Of a stretch of DNA of 64,000 bases, positions 11,734-22,879 are shown piece after piece. The position numbers and the translations under genes were made by a program. The stretch's first letter is position 1, and every line of letters begins with the position of its first letter. Location: NCBI GenBank assembly GCA_033032865.1, contig JAWHQI010000079.1, positions 8,250,501 through 8,314,500 on the forward strand. Direction: 5' to 3'. The notes beneath the pieces are model-generated. The model was given only the letters and a program-made list of their open reading frames with translations, ran no database searches and had not been told where the DNA came from. The DNA comes from Dactylorhiza incarnata. Taxonomy: Eukaryota; Streptophyta; Magnoliopsida; Asparagales; Orchidaceae.

Positions 11734-13233
11734 CTCCCCCTTGAAGTGGGAAGTTGAAAACGGCCCAAGTAAACTCCTTAGCCGAGCAAACGACCCCTTC
11801 GCCAGCGCCTTTGTGAATATGTCAGCAATGTTGTCCTGACTCCGAACATGCTCGACCGAAAGAGACCCCTCCAGCACCTTCTCACGAATGAAATGATGCT
11901 CGATCTCGATATGCTTGGTCCTTGCGTGACAAACTGGATTTGTAACCAGTTTGAGAGCACTCTCATTGTCGCCGCGGAGAAGAGTCGGACCCCGAACCTC
12001 CTTATGGACGTCTCCTACCAACCTCCTAAGCCATATGGCTTCTTGATCTGCCAAGGCCGAAGCCTTGTATTCCTCTTCCATGGTTGAGACAGACACGGAA
12101 TCCTGCTTCTTGCTGCACCATGATATAGCCGTGGGGCCCGCCACGTATCCAGACGTCGACTTCCGATCATCTGAATCTCCCCCGTAATCAGCATCCATGT
12201 ACCCATGCACCTCGAAGCTCGCATCCCTCCTGTAAAGGAGACCCATATCTGAAGTCGCCTTGACATACTTCAATATATTCTTGAACGCTAGTAGATGAGG
12301 CATTCGTGGTTCCGCCATATACTGGATCACCCTGCCAACTGCATACGCAATATCCGGCCTAGTAATCGTCAGATAGATCAAGCTCCCAACCAGAGCTTGG
12401 AACACCAACGGATCTTCCAGAATCCTCCCCTCATCCTTGCGAAGTTTCATGGCCTTCTCCAGAGGTTTGGAAATGCACTTCCCTTCCTTCATGTCGAACC
12501 GCTCCACGATTCGCTCCGCATATCCATCCTGGGACACCAGCACTCCACTTCCCTTCCTCTGCACTTCGAGTCCGAGGAAATGGTAAAGCTCACTTAAGTC
12601 CTTCATCTCGAACCTGATGGATAGCTCAGCCCGAAGCTTTGCTACTTCCTCCTTCGAATTCCCCGTCACGATCATATCATCGACTTAAAGCAGCACGATG
12701 GCTTGAAGCTCCCCGCTCTTCTTGACGAACAAGCTTGAGTCTGAGTCTGAAGCACCAAACCCACATAATAGGAGATATTCTGCTATCTTTCCATACCACG
12801 CCCTCGGCGCTTGCTTCAACCCATACAGGGCCTTCTTCAACTTGCAAACATAGTCAGGAAAATCTTCAGACACGAAGCCTGGCGGCTGGACCATGAAGAT
12901 GTCCTTGTCAATCTCGTCGTACAAGAACGCATTCTTTACGTCGAGCTACCAAATCTCCCACCCCCAACACGTCGTCAAGGCAATCACAACCCAAACTGAA
13001 GTCATTTTTGCCACCGGACTGAATGTCTCTTCATAGTCTTCACCGTATTGCTGCGAGAACCCCTGAGCCACAAGGCGAGCCTTGTATCGCTCGATACTGC
13101 CGCCAGCCTTCTTCTTGAGCTTATAGACCCACTTGCATGTCACAGGGGTGATACCCTTGGGCCTGGGCACCAGAGACCAAGTCTCATTCTTCTCAAGAGA
13201 ACTCATATCTTCCTGCATAGCTGAATCCCACTA
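11728..13233 (-). pseudogene. pol: Copia reverse transcriptase and RNase H of E
   Basis: RT motifs on the minus strand: ALEKNETWSLV-like start (LEKNETWSLVPRPKG), [40 protein letters not shown] and the VDDM catalytic block. The Tyr before VDD is replaced by a TAA (12685-12687). RNase H follows with YMDADYGGD, DRKSTSGYV, SVSTMEEEYKA, GDNESALKL and KHIEIEHHFIREKV. The frame ends with TGA at 11728-11730, inside the first bases of the LTR, as usual in Copia. Premature stops: 13231-13233 (TAG), 12946-12948 (TAG, where relatives have Gln before LDV) and 12685-12687. It would copy element RNA into DNA in virus-like particles; this copy cannot be translated through. Confidence 0.93.
11734..11745 (-). 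promoter_or_regulatory. Polypurine tract of E
   Basis: On the minus strand TTCAAGGGGGAG directly precedes the 3' LTR start TGTTGAAAAGG. Confidence 0.85.
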
Positions 13234-14982
13234 TTCCAAGCCTTTGGCCTTTTCAAAGCTCGACGGCTCCCTCTCATCCAAGGGACCAGCAAAGAAACAC
13301 TAGACGAAGCTCACCATGTTTCCTCCTGTATAGCGATCAGGGGAAATGATTGTTCGCTTCGATCTCCGCAACGCCTTCCCCTGACTCGCAGTATCTTCAG
13401 CTACTTCTTCCCTAGCTCCCCTTCCAGACGTACTCGGAGCATCGCTCCCCTTGCTTCCTGATCCAGAAGCCTCCGCCTCAGAACTAGATATTGATGGACC
13501 ACCTGGTGACACAGGCAACTCCACCTGAAGATTTTCCACAGCTTTCTCCGGCTCCTCCACCCTGCTTTCTGGTAACTCAACACCAGAGCTTCCCTTGTAG
13601 GACGTCACCTCATCGAACACGACATCACGAGATACAACAAATCTCTGCGTCTCCGGGTCCATGCACTTCCAGCCCTTCTTTCGATCATCATATCCCACGA
13701 AGACTAGCTTCCTTGCTTAAGCATCTAACTTCATCCGAAGCGCATCTGGAACGTGCACATAGCAGGTGGAACCAAACACCTTAAGGTGCGCCACGCTTGG
13801 CTTTTCTTTGAACATCAATTCATGTGGGGTCTTCATATTGATGGGACTGAGAGGCATCCTGTTGATGACGTAGGCAGCACAAGACATTCCCTCCGCCCAG
13901 AAGAACTTTGGGATACTCTTGCCATGCAGCCAACACTTGCAGGTCTCCGTCAGATGACGGATCTTCCACTCTGCAACTCCATTTTGTTGTGGAGTATGCG
14001 CACAAGTAAGATCCCTCCGGATGCCTGCCTTCCTGCAAAAAGTAGAGAACTCACCAGAGGTGAACTCCCCTCCGTTGTCAGTCCTCAGCTTCTTAACCCG
14101 CAGGCCAAGCCGACCCTCCACGAGCTCCTTGAACTCCACGAACTTGGCAAACGCCTCCGCCTTCTCCTTTATGAAATATACCCAGACATATCTGGTGTAG
14201 TCATCGATCAACACCAGCATATATCTGCTGCCTCCGAGGCTTGGGGTAGCAGTTGGTCCCATCAAGTCACCGTGGATGCACTCCAACGGCACACTACTCC
14301 TTATCTGCGACTTGTCAAACGGTAGTCGATGAGACTTGTCTAACTGACATCCAGCGCACACATGACCGTCTCCATAGGAGGATAGACTAGACAGGCCCTT
14401 GAAAAGACCTTTCACCGCCATAGCCTTCAACTTATCCATCCCTACATGCCCCAACCTCTCGTGCCATATGACAGCACTATCATTCGTTCGCATCTTGTCG
14501 ACATAAGAACTTGTCGATAAAATGAACAAGTCTTTAGCTCTCCTCCCGACATGAACGACATCAGCCTTCACCGCCTCCACATTTCGAAGAAACTTCCCTT
14601 CTGTTGGGCCGAACAGAACGTGATACCCAACGTCAACAGTGTTGGTCACGGAGAAGAGGTTTTTCCTCATTCCAGGCACATGATAGACACTCTTCAAAGT
14701 TAGCGGCCCCCTATCACTGCCCAAGGAAACAACCCCCACCTTCTCGACAGCATGCACGGTATTATCAGTAGTAATAATGGCATCATTACCTGAGTACGAC
14801 TGAGCTGAAGAAAGCTTCGACTCATCCCCGGTGAGGTGATGACCACACCCCGAGTCCACGATCCAGTCTTCCTGATAGTTGATAGGAGCCGCAGCTCCAA
14901 CAGAAGCCGAGAAGGCTCCTCCCCATCCTCCATCATTCTGTCTGGCCTCAGCTTCCTCCTTTCCTGCAGCAGCATGCCCCGA
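13234..14982 (-). pseudogene. pol: Copia protease and integrase of E
   Basis: Protease: IVDSGCGHHLTGD with the catalytic Asp-Ser-Gly near 14850. GAG-pre-integrase/zinc region: WHERLGHVGMDKL followed by CAGCQLDKSH (HHCC). Integrase core: HGDLMGP (first Asp), LRTDNGGEFTSGEF (second Asp) and PQQNGVAE (Glu), so the DDE triad is intact. The C-terminal part has VFGSTCYVHVP and, after a TAA at 13717-13719, KLVFVGYDDRKKGWK, then an acidic linker to RT. Another TAG lies at 13300-13302. Same frame as gag and RT apart from the stops. Confidence 0.93.
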
Positions 14983-15794
14983 CTAAAGATTCACCCGGCA
15001 GTCTTTCCTGATGTGACCAAGCTTCCCGCATCTGAAGCACTTGGGTCCTTCTCCCTTCTTCTTCCCTTCAGCCTTAGGAGCATAGCCCCTCTCCTGCTGT
15101 CCCGAAGTTGAAGGCCCATTGCCTCCAGCGGTCTTCTTCTTCTTATCCCAATTCTTCTTCTTCCCCGTGAAGAGAACCTCGCCTTCTCCCCCAGACACTG
15201 ACACCCCCGCCATCTGCCTTGCCAGACTCTCTTGAGACGCAAGCAGATTTTCCAGCTCCAGCAGAGATGGCTGATTTGCCCAACCCTACACCGACGTCAC
15301 AAAGGCCACATACTCCTTCCGTAAGCCATGGATGATGTGCCTCTTCAGCTTCGCCTCAGAAATTGGCTCATCAGGATCCAGTGCTGAAATCTCAGCGCAC
15401 TGGTTCTTCATCTTCAAGAAGAACGTAGAGATAGAAAGATCACCTTGAGCCGATCTGGCCAGCTCATTTTCCAGGAATTGAAGTCCTGCCACATTCTTCT
15501 TGTTAAACAGCCCATCCAGGGCTCTCCAGATCTCAGTTGTTGATCCACACCCCAAGATGTGATCGAACAAATCAGGTGATATTGCCCTTTTTAGGGCGAA
15601 CTCTGCTTTTGCATTAATTTGCCTCCAGTTCCTCACCTCATGACCGTTATCCCCAATCAGCATAACTTCCTTCGTGCTCTCTCCTCCAACCACCTCCCAG
15701 AGGTCCTCACCCAGAAGATAACTCTCATACACGACTTCCACTTCTTAAAGTTAGTCGATGTAAGCATCTCAATTCCAAGACCCCTTGCTTCCAT
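14983..15794 (-). pseudogene. gag: Copia gag of E
   Basis: The likely ATG is at 15794-15792 (MEARGLGIEMLTSTNFKKWK), typical for Copia gag. Near 15727 one base is missing, shifting into the frame used by the rest of the polyprotein. UBN2-type capsid motifs follow: SYLLGEDLWEVV, AEFALKRAIS, EIWRALDGLF and LKRHIIHGL. After a TAG at 15286-15288 come a Lys-rich stretch and a CCHC knuckle CFRCGKLGHIRKDC (about 14995-15036). A second TAG at 14983-14985 separates it from the protease. Confidence 0.9.
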
Positions 15795-15870
15795 GGCTCT
15801 ACCACTGGTTCCTTCTTCACAAAGGCGATGGCAACTTTTAGTTATTCACTGCTCTATCCACTCCAACCTA

Positions 15871-15882
15871 GCTTTGACACCA
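15871..15882 (-). promoter_or_regulatory. Primer-binding site of E
   Basis: On the minus strand TGGTGTCAAAGC starts right after the 5' LTR end. It is close to the initiator-Met tRNA complement TGGTATCAGAGC used by many plant elements. Confidence 0.75.
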
Positions 15883-17065
15883 TGTGAAATTTTCCACAGA
15901 TCTAGGAGTGAGCAGGAATTGAACAACTAAAAGTTATAGCCAATCAACCAGAAGCACATGAAGCAAACACAATCTTTATTGATCAAGAAAAAATTCTTCA
16001 TTACAGGGCGAGGTATACATGGCGAGACATGAGTTCGCCAGTACACAAAAACAGAAGAGGAAAAACAAGCTGAAAAAAAATAACTAGCGGTCTGCCAACC
16101 GAGACTGCCAGATCGCTCGACCTGACAGTTCGCTCGGCTAGAGAACAAGACCGCCCGAACTGCCTGTCTGCGACTTGAACAACACCAACTGAGAACCCCG
16201 CGAACTCCACTGATCCTCCCGAACTCCAGCAACCCGCACTGCAAGCCGCGAGTCCGCCTGAACACCTTCAGAAGAGGAGGTGACCGATGCTACCCGCATA
16301 ATCCGCAGAAGCTGCACAAGACAAGTTCGATCAGCTAACCGGACGGTCATAAAAAAAGAGACCACAAGAACAGGACGCGAGCTCAGCTTACACTTGGTGC
16401 GATGATTTTGCTGCTATAGTGGCTCCTATTTATAGGCGTGAGACCTGATCCAGTCACCACCCTATGAGATAGAGTCACCACCCTTGACCGCGAGACCAGA
16501 CTGGTCAACCCGCGCGATTAGCAAAAAGATCCTCCTGCTTAGTGAGCTCGCCGACTTCAACAGAAGTCGCGCGATCATGACAACTCGCCCGGTCATGACG
16601 CTCACCACCTGTGTTCGCCACCCGACCTCCTCTAGAGACCGCGAACACACCAGGCCGACTAGGACAACATCCCACCAAGTCGACCAAACACCTGTGACCA
16701 CATATACCAGCAGATCGTCAAAGGACCAGCTATGCGCACACAAACTGGAGACCGTGCGCACCGCAAAGAAATCAGACAGCCACCAAACCGGGCTGACCCT
16801 ACCACGCGATCACGAGCACCAGACCGCGCGGTTACACCGAACAGAAGATAGCTCGCCTCGCGGTCACACGACCAGACCACGTGGCCTCACCTCGGCACCC
16901 TTGGAGAGAAGAACGGCGGTCACGCCGAATAGCCTGCGGCTAGACCAGAGAGGTCAGACCGTCAGAGGAGACCGCAAGACCGTGCGGTCAGACCAGACCA
17001 TGCGGTCTCCCCCCCCCACCCCCAGACCGCCAACTCCACATACTTCCACTTCAACATTTTCAACA
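15883..17065 (-). repeat. 5' LTR of E (1183 bp)
   Basis: Matches 10530-11733 throughout. Minus-strand TATA box at about 16425-16436; the palindrome array covers about 16480-17010. Several CCGCGCGGTC copies differ from those in the other LTR by single bases. Confidence 0.95.
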
Positions 17066-17135
17066 TGGTCGTGCGTGAAGGAATGCTTATGCTCGTGCGT
17101 GGTCAACCTGCAGCAGAGGGGAAGATAGGAAATTA

Positions 17136-17272
17136 ACGCATGGTCAGAGACGCACGACCAGCGGTCGTGCGCCTGATTGTGCGAACTGCTCTGTCTGGTA
17201 AGGGGAATTAACGCACGATCAGTGGTCGTGCGCCTGATCGTGCGCGAAGGAAAATGCACGATCAGTGGCTTT
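17136..17272. repeat. Array of GCACGA/TCGTGC dyads in F
   Basis: Near-palindromic units such as GCACGATCAGTGGTCGTGCG lie around 17150, 17211, 17230 and 17256; further half-units lie on the other side of E at 10498-10529. E inserted inside this array. With the E insertion removed, the array sits just upstream (minus strand) of the TATTTAAAG at 10472-10480. Confidence 0.8.
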
Positions 17273-17556
17273 TTAGGCCAAAATTCGCCCCAATCCATTC
17301 CGAGTGTTCACATGATCCTTGTACCTGCATGAAAAACATATAGACCAATGATCCGTGCACACCACAGGATCCGCAGAACAGGCATAAAGTAAAATATAAC
17401 GAAATCACGCCACGAAGAGGGTAGGGAATGCACTATAGTTGAGAATATGAAATGCTATCAATATAAGCATAGTTGAGTAGTAAATGAAGTGCAAAAGAAA
17501 GATAAACAACTCAGATGAGCCCGAAAATCACGATATAAACCGGACTCATCAAGACC

Positions 17557-18330
17557 CTCCTATCTTCAGTAGCCCAGGTACTCCAGCCTTGGAGAGTACC
17601 TTAATCTCCTCCACCTCCTCCGTGGCTTCCATCCTAGCCATCCCTTCCAGCACCTCCGCCATCTCCTCAGCGTCCACCATCCAGCTGATGGTACTGACTA
17701 CGATGAGGTAGCATTCTCGAGCGGCTCTTGGATCGCTCATGATCCTCACCTGAACCTCCCCTTGTCATTACTTCAAGCATTGATGGTAGGAGGATGGGAC
17801 GACCTTGAATAAATTGATGAGCGGCCTCCCAAAGATCGCCTTATAGCAGCTCGGGGCGTCGACGATGACAAATCGACATTTGATTGAGGTGTCGCCGAGT
17901 GTTACTAGTAGATCCACTCTTCCCTCCACCTCTTTCCTCTCTCCTAAGAAGCCAAAGAGGGGACCATCTGAAGTCGTGACTCTTCCTGGATCGACTCCCA
18001 ACCCATCGAACGTCTTTTTGAAGATATTATTTACAAAGCTCCCGTTACCTACTAAGATCTGATCGACGACGAAGTCCTCCACAACTGCTTGAATCACGAG
18101 GGCATCATGGAAGGGATTCTCATTCCCTAACATAAACTCCTCTGAAAAAGTGATCTCCTCCAATGGGGGTGGTGCCTGTGAGGTCATGGCGATGCTCCGA
18201 CGATAGATCTGAAGGAGGCTTCCCTTGCGGGAAGCTCCAAGGTCTGCTCCCCCATGGATCACTCTCACTGTGGCTCCTCCTACTCCTCCTCCTTCTCCTT
18301 GGATGACTTCCCCTCAACCTCCCTGATCGA
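17557..18330 (-). pseudogene. pol: Tat aspartic protease region of A
   Basis: Minus-strand frame 17768-18268 contains FMLGNENPFHDALVIQAVV, ILVGNGSFVN (protease active-site block), GLGVDPGRVTTSDGPLFGF, VDLLVTLGD and KAIFGRPLINLFK, the last being a conserved Tat protease end. The catalytic Asp before NGS is Gly here; B has Asp (IIVDNGSF, about 22490). A linker to RT follows and runs into F at 17556. Inactive by its own active-site change. Confidence 0.85.
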
Positions 18331-18429
18331 TTTGGTCTTCATTCCTCCTTCAAGAGATAGCTTGCATTGCATGCGTCTTGACAGGGGCTTCCAGCCTTCT
18401 CGAGTCTGCTCCCACTTCTCTAGCGGCTA

Positions 18430-19560
18430 GCCTCCTCCGGGCCTCCCAAAAATTTGGGCAGGCCATCGTCCCATGCCCCTCTACCTAATGGTGCTCACAA
18501 TAGAGGTGAACCTCCTTTGCCCGCGGCTTTCTTTGTTTGTTCCTTCGGGGTGGCCTGTTACCCTGTCGGGCAATGCCCGTCGCTTCTTTGTGTCCTCTCT
18601 CCTGGCCTCTCCTGCTGGTTAAAGTTCCTCCTCTCTGGGGAGACTCTTCTTCCCAGACATTGACGATGGTTCCGACCTGATGGCCTCTACGATGGCCTAT
18701 CAATGCAGAACTGGTAGCGCCTCTCTTCCTCCTGACGCTCCGGAGCCACTACGGGCCTCCTCTCTTCCTGCCTCCTTGGCCAATCCCTCCTGGGCTCTTC
18801 TCTCATCATCTTTTCTGGCTTCCTCCTCACCTACCTTCGGGCTCCTCCTTCTTCCTGGGCACGGGTACCTTCTCCTCTTCCTCCTCCTCCTCCCTGGTCA
18901 ACTTGGTGAGCTTTGCCAGGAAATCGCGATTCGAGGCCTCCCCCTGGATGAACTTATTGGCCCTTTCAATAATCTCCTCGTAGGACATAGCAGGATCTCG
19001 ACTGATCTCCATCTTGAAGAAGTCTTCCCTCAGGCTGAATGTTAGGGCAAGCTGCAGGGTGAAGCCATCCACCTCCTGGATGTCTAACATTTCTTCCTGG
19101 AAGCGGTCGATGTAGTTCCCTAACGTCTCTTGTGCTCCTTGCACCCGATAGAAGAGTGTCGTCACCTCCTTCTTCCTCTTATTTGTCATGGCAAATCGCA
19201 CCGTCACTCCCTGACGAAGGTCTTCAAGGCAATAGATGGAACCTGCTGCTAGCTAGTGGAAGCAGTCTCTGGACTTTCCTCAAAAAGTGATGGCGAAGAG
19301 CCTACACTTGAAGACATCTGACATGGTTCGAATGGAGACTACATTCTCGAACCACTGGAGATGATGGACATGGTCATCCCTCCTAGAATAATACCTCATC
19401 ACCGGCTCTATGAATCCCTCCGGCATGGGAACAACAAGAATCTCCTCACAAAATGGGCTCCTCCCACCTAACAGGCGACAATCTTCGGCCTGGCAAGAAG
19501 CTCCTCCATACTCGTCATAGGGGCAACTATCACGGGATCTCGCCTGGTCATCCACCTCGT
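18430..19560 (-). pseudogene. gag: Tat gag of A
   Basis: Read minus from 19555: DDQARSRD, then the capsid signature PMPEGFIEPVMRYYSRRDD, HLQWFENVV and CRLFAITF, a stop near 19280, then RFAMTNKRKKE, ETLGNYIDRFQEEML, LALTFSLREDFF and ERANKFIQGEAS, a Glu-rich run and a basic tail. Near 18500 YCEHH begins a Cys/His motif, and the HP..P downstream block CPDFWEARR appears around 18450. This is the Ty3-type capsid and nucleocapsid protein; it is split by a stop and frame changes. Nearly identical to the B copy. Confidence 0.85.
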
Positions 19561-19816
19561 GTAATTAAATTCCATACGAGCTCTACTGATAGAACTGCGG
19601 ACTCCTTGGTCGCCTCCTCCTCTATGGGATCCTTCCCTGCTAGCCGAGGAAGAAGCACTTCTCCCATGGTCTCCTCCAGATGTCGTATGAAAACTTCAAA
19701 ATATACTCTTGTCACAAACTTGCTGCCTCATGCCGAGTTACCAGCTGCTCCTTCCTGGTCTCCAACTTCGACCATCTCGTCTTCTTGCTAGACTTTCCTC
19801 CTTATACTACGATCCA

Positions 19817-19830
19817 CGCTCACTGCACCA
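19817..19830 (-). promoter_or_regulatory. Primer-binding site of A
   Basis: On the minus strand TGGTGCAGTGAGCG follows the LTR end TTCAACA after three bases. B has TGGTGAAGTGAGCG (40138-40151) and H has TGGTGCGGTGAGCG (24991-25004), so all three use the same primer type. The tRNA was not identified. Confidence 0.75.
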
Positions 19831-19833
19831 AAG

Positions 19834-20493
19834 TGTTGAATCCAGGAAAATCCTGACTCCAAAATTCAGATCAATGCAGTCGGAGGCTACTCGTCCAGCA
19901 GTCCGACTAGATAGCTTGACTAGAAATGACAAAGGGACTAGAACGGCAACAACAAGACCCCAGGTGCTATGGCAGGGAGGTCTCACCATGTACCTAGAAG
20001 CTCAGAAGAGACTTCTCCTCCACAACCAAAGATGGCCGAGCAGGGTATGAGGAAGGCACCAACTGGTGAGTATCTAGGACGACGGTCGAGGGTGACTGTC
20101 AAAATCTCAGGGGGACATGTCTTCGAAAAAGGGGTTCTGAAAGCTCATTCAAAAGGTGTCAATCCAAGTACCCATGGGGTCCTATTTATAGGAAAACAAA
20201 AGGGGATGGGGCTTTTATAGCCCAGCCCTGCCCGGCGACTACGCAATATTGAGGGAATCTCGCCTGGCTTCGGCGAGCATCTCCTATGGTCGCCTACCTG
20301 GCGAGTATAAGGGGTTTGTCTGCACATGCTCGCCTATACTCGCACAGTCCTTCTGTTGACTCTGCTTGCTGGGCTGTCTTCAATCTTTGACTCATGTCCT
20401 CTGTGTTGACCTTTGACTTTGACCTTTTGCCTACGTGGTTTGTCTAGATTTAATCTGACTTCCTGCACCCCAACCTTCCAGCAGCTTCCAGCA
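19834..20493 (-). repeat. 5' LTR of A (660 bp)
   Basis: Plus-strand TGTTGAATCC to CTTCCAGCA; the same ends occur in the B LTR at 40155-40797 (643 bp). Minus-strand TATA boxes lie at 20182-20192 (CTATAAATAGG) and near 20212-20219. CTCGCC/GGCGAG half-sites cluster just upstream at 20226-20345. Confidence 0.9.
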
Positions 20494-22620
20494 GTCCCCC
20501 GTGGGCTGACAAGCACGATGCCTACTCCCACAGAGCTTTTGCCTGAAGCTCCGTCCACAAACATCTTCCAGGAAATCAGATTAGAAGGTGCCTCACTCAG
20601 ATCCTCTTCTCCCAAGAAGGCAACTAAGAAGTCTGTCACCGCTTGTGCTTTGATCGCCACCCAGGGCAAACAGGAAATGTCGAGCTCACTGAGTTCTATC
20701 GACCATTTTGCTAGCCTTCCTGAATGCTCCACTCCTTCCAGGACACTTCGGAGAGGATCATCGCTGACTACCCGGATGGAGTGAGCCTAAAAATAAGGTC
20801 GGAGCTTTCACGCCAACACCACCAAGGCGTAGGCAAGCTTCTTTAGGATGGGATACCGTAACTCCACCTTCTTTAGCACCCGGCTAACATAATAGATTGG
20901 TATCTGCTTTCTTCCTTATTCTCTGACAAGCATCGAGCTTACTACTTCAACCTTACTCCCAGGTAAAGGAGCAAGCCTTCACCTTCTTTTGGGCTTTGGA
21001 GGAGAAGTGTTTGGGTTAGCTGCTACTTTAACTGCTCGAATCCCTTTTCGCACTCTTCGGACCACTCGAAGTCACGTTCTTTCGGAGCATCTTGAAGAAC
21101 GGAGAGCACTTCTCCCCTGCCTTTGACAGGAAGCGGCTAAGGCCAGCCAGCCTTCCGGTCAACCTCGGGACCTCTTGGGTACTCTTCGGCGAGGTCATCT
21201 CCAGAATAGCCTTAACCTTGTCAGGGTTAGGCTCTACTCCCTCCGGGGTGAGGAGATGTCCCAAGAACTTCCCTCTGCCTACCCCAAACACACACTTTAT
21301 AGGATTGAGCCTCATCTTGAACTTTCTAAGTGTCACAAAGGTCTCCACTAGATCGGCAACATGCTCCTGGATGCTCTTGCTTTTAATCAAGAGGTCATCC
21401 ACATACACTTCCAGATTCCTCCCCTTTTGCTCTTTGAAAACATTATTCATCATCCACTGGTAGGTAGCCCCTGCGTTCTTCAACCCGAAGGGCATCATCT
21501 ATAGTTGTAGCAGCCATCACCAGTGATGAAGGAGACATCGCGGTAATCGGGGGGGATGCATCCAGATCTGGTGGTATCCTGAAAATGCATCAAGAAAGCT
21601 CATCACAGAAAAATCGACGACTGAATCAACCAGCGCGTTGATTCGAGGAAGTGGATAACAATCCCTCGGGCAAGCTTTATTCAGAAGGGAAAAGTTGATA
21701 CACATGCACCATTTACCCCCACCCTTCTTTACCATTACAACATTTGAGACCCAGCCTGGATACTAGATCTCCGACACAAAGCTTGCCTCAAGCAGCTTCC
21801 TCACTTCCTCCCTAATAGGTCCGCCCAACAAGACGACACTTGACCTCTTCTTCTGTCGGATGGACTTGACCGTGGGGTCCATATTGAGGCGATGACAAGC
21901 AACCTTTGCGTCAATCACAGGCATTTCAGTGGTGCTCTAGGCGAAGATGTCGACATTCCCTTGCAGACATGCCACCGTCTTGATCTTCTCTTTGGTCTTT
22001 AGAAACCCTCCTATCTTCAGCAGCCCAGGTACTCCAGACTCAGAGAGTACCTTGATCTCCTCCACCTACTCCATGGCTTCTAGCCTAGCCATCCCTTCCA
22101 GCACCTTCTCCATCTCCTCAGCATCCGCCATCCAGCTGATGTTGCTGACTACGATGAGGTAGCACTCGCGAGCGGCTCTTGGATTGTCCTGATCCTCACT
22201 TGAACCTCCCCTTGTCATTACTTCAAGCATTGATGGTAGAAGGATGGGACGACCTTGAATAAATTAATGAGCGGCCTCCCAAAGATCGCCTTATAGCAGC
22301 TCGGGGCATCGACGATGACAAATCGACACTTGATTGTGGTGTCGTCGAGTGTTACTAGTAGATCCACTCCTCCCTCCACCTCTTTCCTCTATCCTAAGAA
22401 GCCAAAGAGGGGACCATCTGAAGTCGTGATTCTTCCTGGCTCGACTCCCAACCCATCGAACGTCTTTTTGAAGATATCGTTTACAAAGCTCCCATTATCT
22501 ACTATGATCCGATCGACAGTGAAGTCCTCCACGATTGCATGAATCACGAGGGCATCATGGAAGGATTCTCATTTCCTAACATATCCTCCTTTGACAAGTA
22601 ATCTCCTCCAATGGGGGCGG
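20494..22620 (-). pseudogene. pol: Tat pol of B: protease, RT and start of RNase H
   Basis: Minus-strand order: protease at about 22560-22230 (VDRIIVDNGSF with catalytic Asp present, KAIFGRPLINLFK); RT at about 22010-21028 (VVMVKKGGGKW, LNKACPRDCYPLPRIN, FLDAFSGYHQIWMHP, MMPFGLKNAGATYQ, the catalytic VYVDDLLIKS, CVFGVGRGKFLGHLLTPEG and GRLAGLSRFLSKAGEKC); then RNase H starting with WKMFVDGASGKSSVGVG near 20560. It ends at 20494 after about 20 residues of RNase H. Several stops and frame changes separate the blocks. Integrase is absent. Confidence 0.88.
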
Positions 22621-22879
22621 TGCCTGCGAGGTCGAGGCGATGCTTCGGCGATAGATCTGATGGAGGATTCCCTTGCGGGAAGCTCCAAGCTCTGCTCCCC
22701 TGTGGATCACTCTCACTGTGGCTCCTTCAACTCCTCATCCTTCTCCCTGGATGATATCCCATCAACCTCCCTGGTCGATTCTGTCTTCATTCCTCCTTCG
22801 AGCAATAGCTTGCATAGCCTGCGTCTCGACAGGGGCTTCCAGCCTTCTCGGGTCTGCTCCCACTTCTCCAGTGGCTAGC

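Larger units (their letters stand above)
10530..17065 (-). mobile_element. Element E: full-length Ty1/Copia retrotransposon
   Basis: Two LTRs (10530-11733 and 15883-17065), primer site, gag-protease-integrase-RT-RNase H in Copia order on the minus strand, a polypurine tract and a perfect 5-bp duplication TGGTC (10525-10529/17066-17070). Coding is one frame broken by seven stops and one small deletion. The LTRs differ by scattered substitutions and small indels, so it is not a very recent insertion. Confidence 0.95.
9538..17551 (-). mobile_element. Element F: probable solo LTR, split by E
   Basis: Starts TGACGTGCAA and ends GACTCATCA (TG..CA), flanked by perfect AGACC duplications at 9533-9537 and 17552-17556. 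Without E it is about 1.47 kb with no coding frame, as expected for a solo LTR left by LTR-LTR recombination. The right part carries a GCACGATCAGTGGTCGTGCG array; a weak minus-strand TATTTAAAG lies at 10472-10480. Orientation is inferred from the array-TATA order. The 9538-10529 part has no gene. Confidence 0.8.
7686..20493 (-). mobile_element. Element A: Ty3 Tat-type retrotransposon, interrupted by F
   Basis: On the minus strand the order is 5' LTR (20493-19834), primer site, gag, a cysteine/histidine motif, protease, insertion F, RT fragment, RNase H tail and integrase, ending at a TAA at 7686-7688. The sequence on either side of F is contiguous in copy B (21990-22020), which proves F is an insertion. 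Between RT and the RNase H tail at about 9110 more than 1 kb is missing relative to B, so the 3' part is a deletion product. No 3' LTR is visible. Confidence 0.85.

Noticed and set aside
16484..17128. 214-codon plus-strand frame
   Set aside because: It lies antisense over the E LTR palindrome array; composition (Arg/Thr/Pro) follows the CG-rich motif and it runs past the LTR end.
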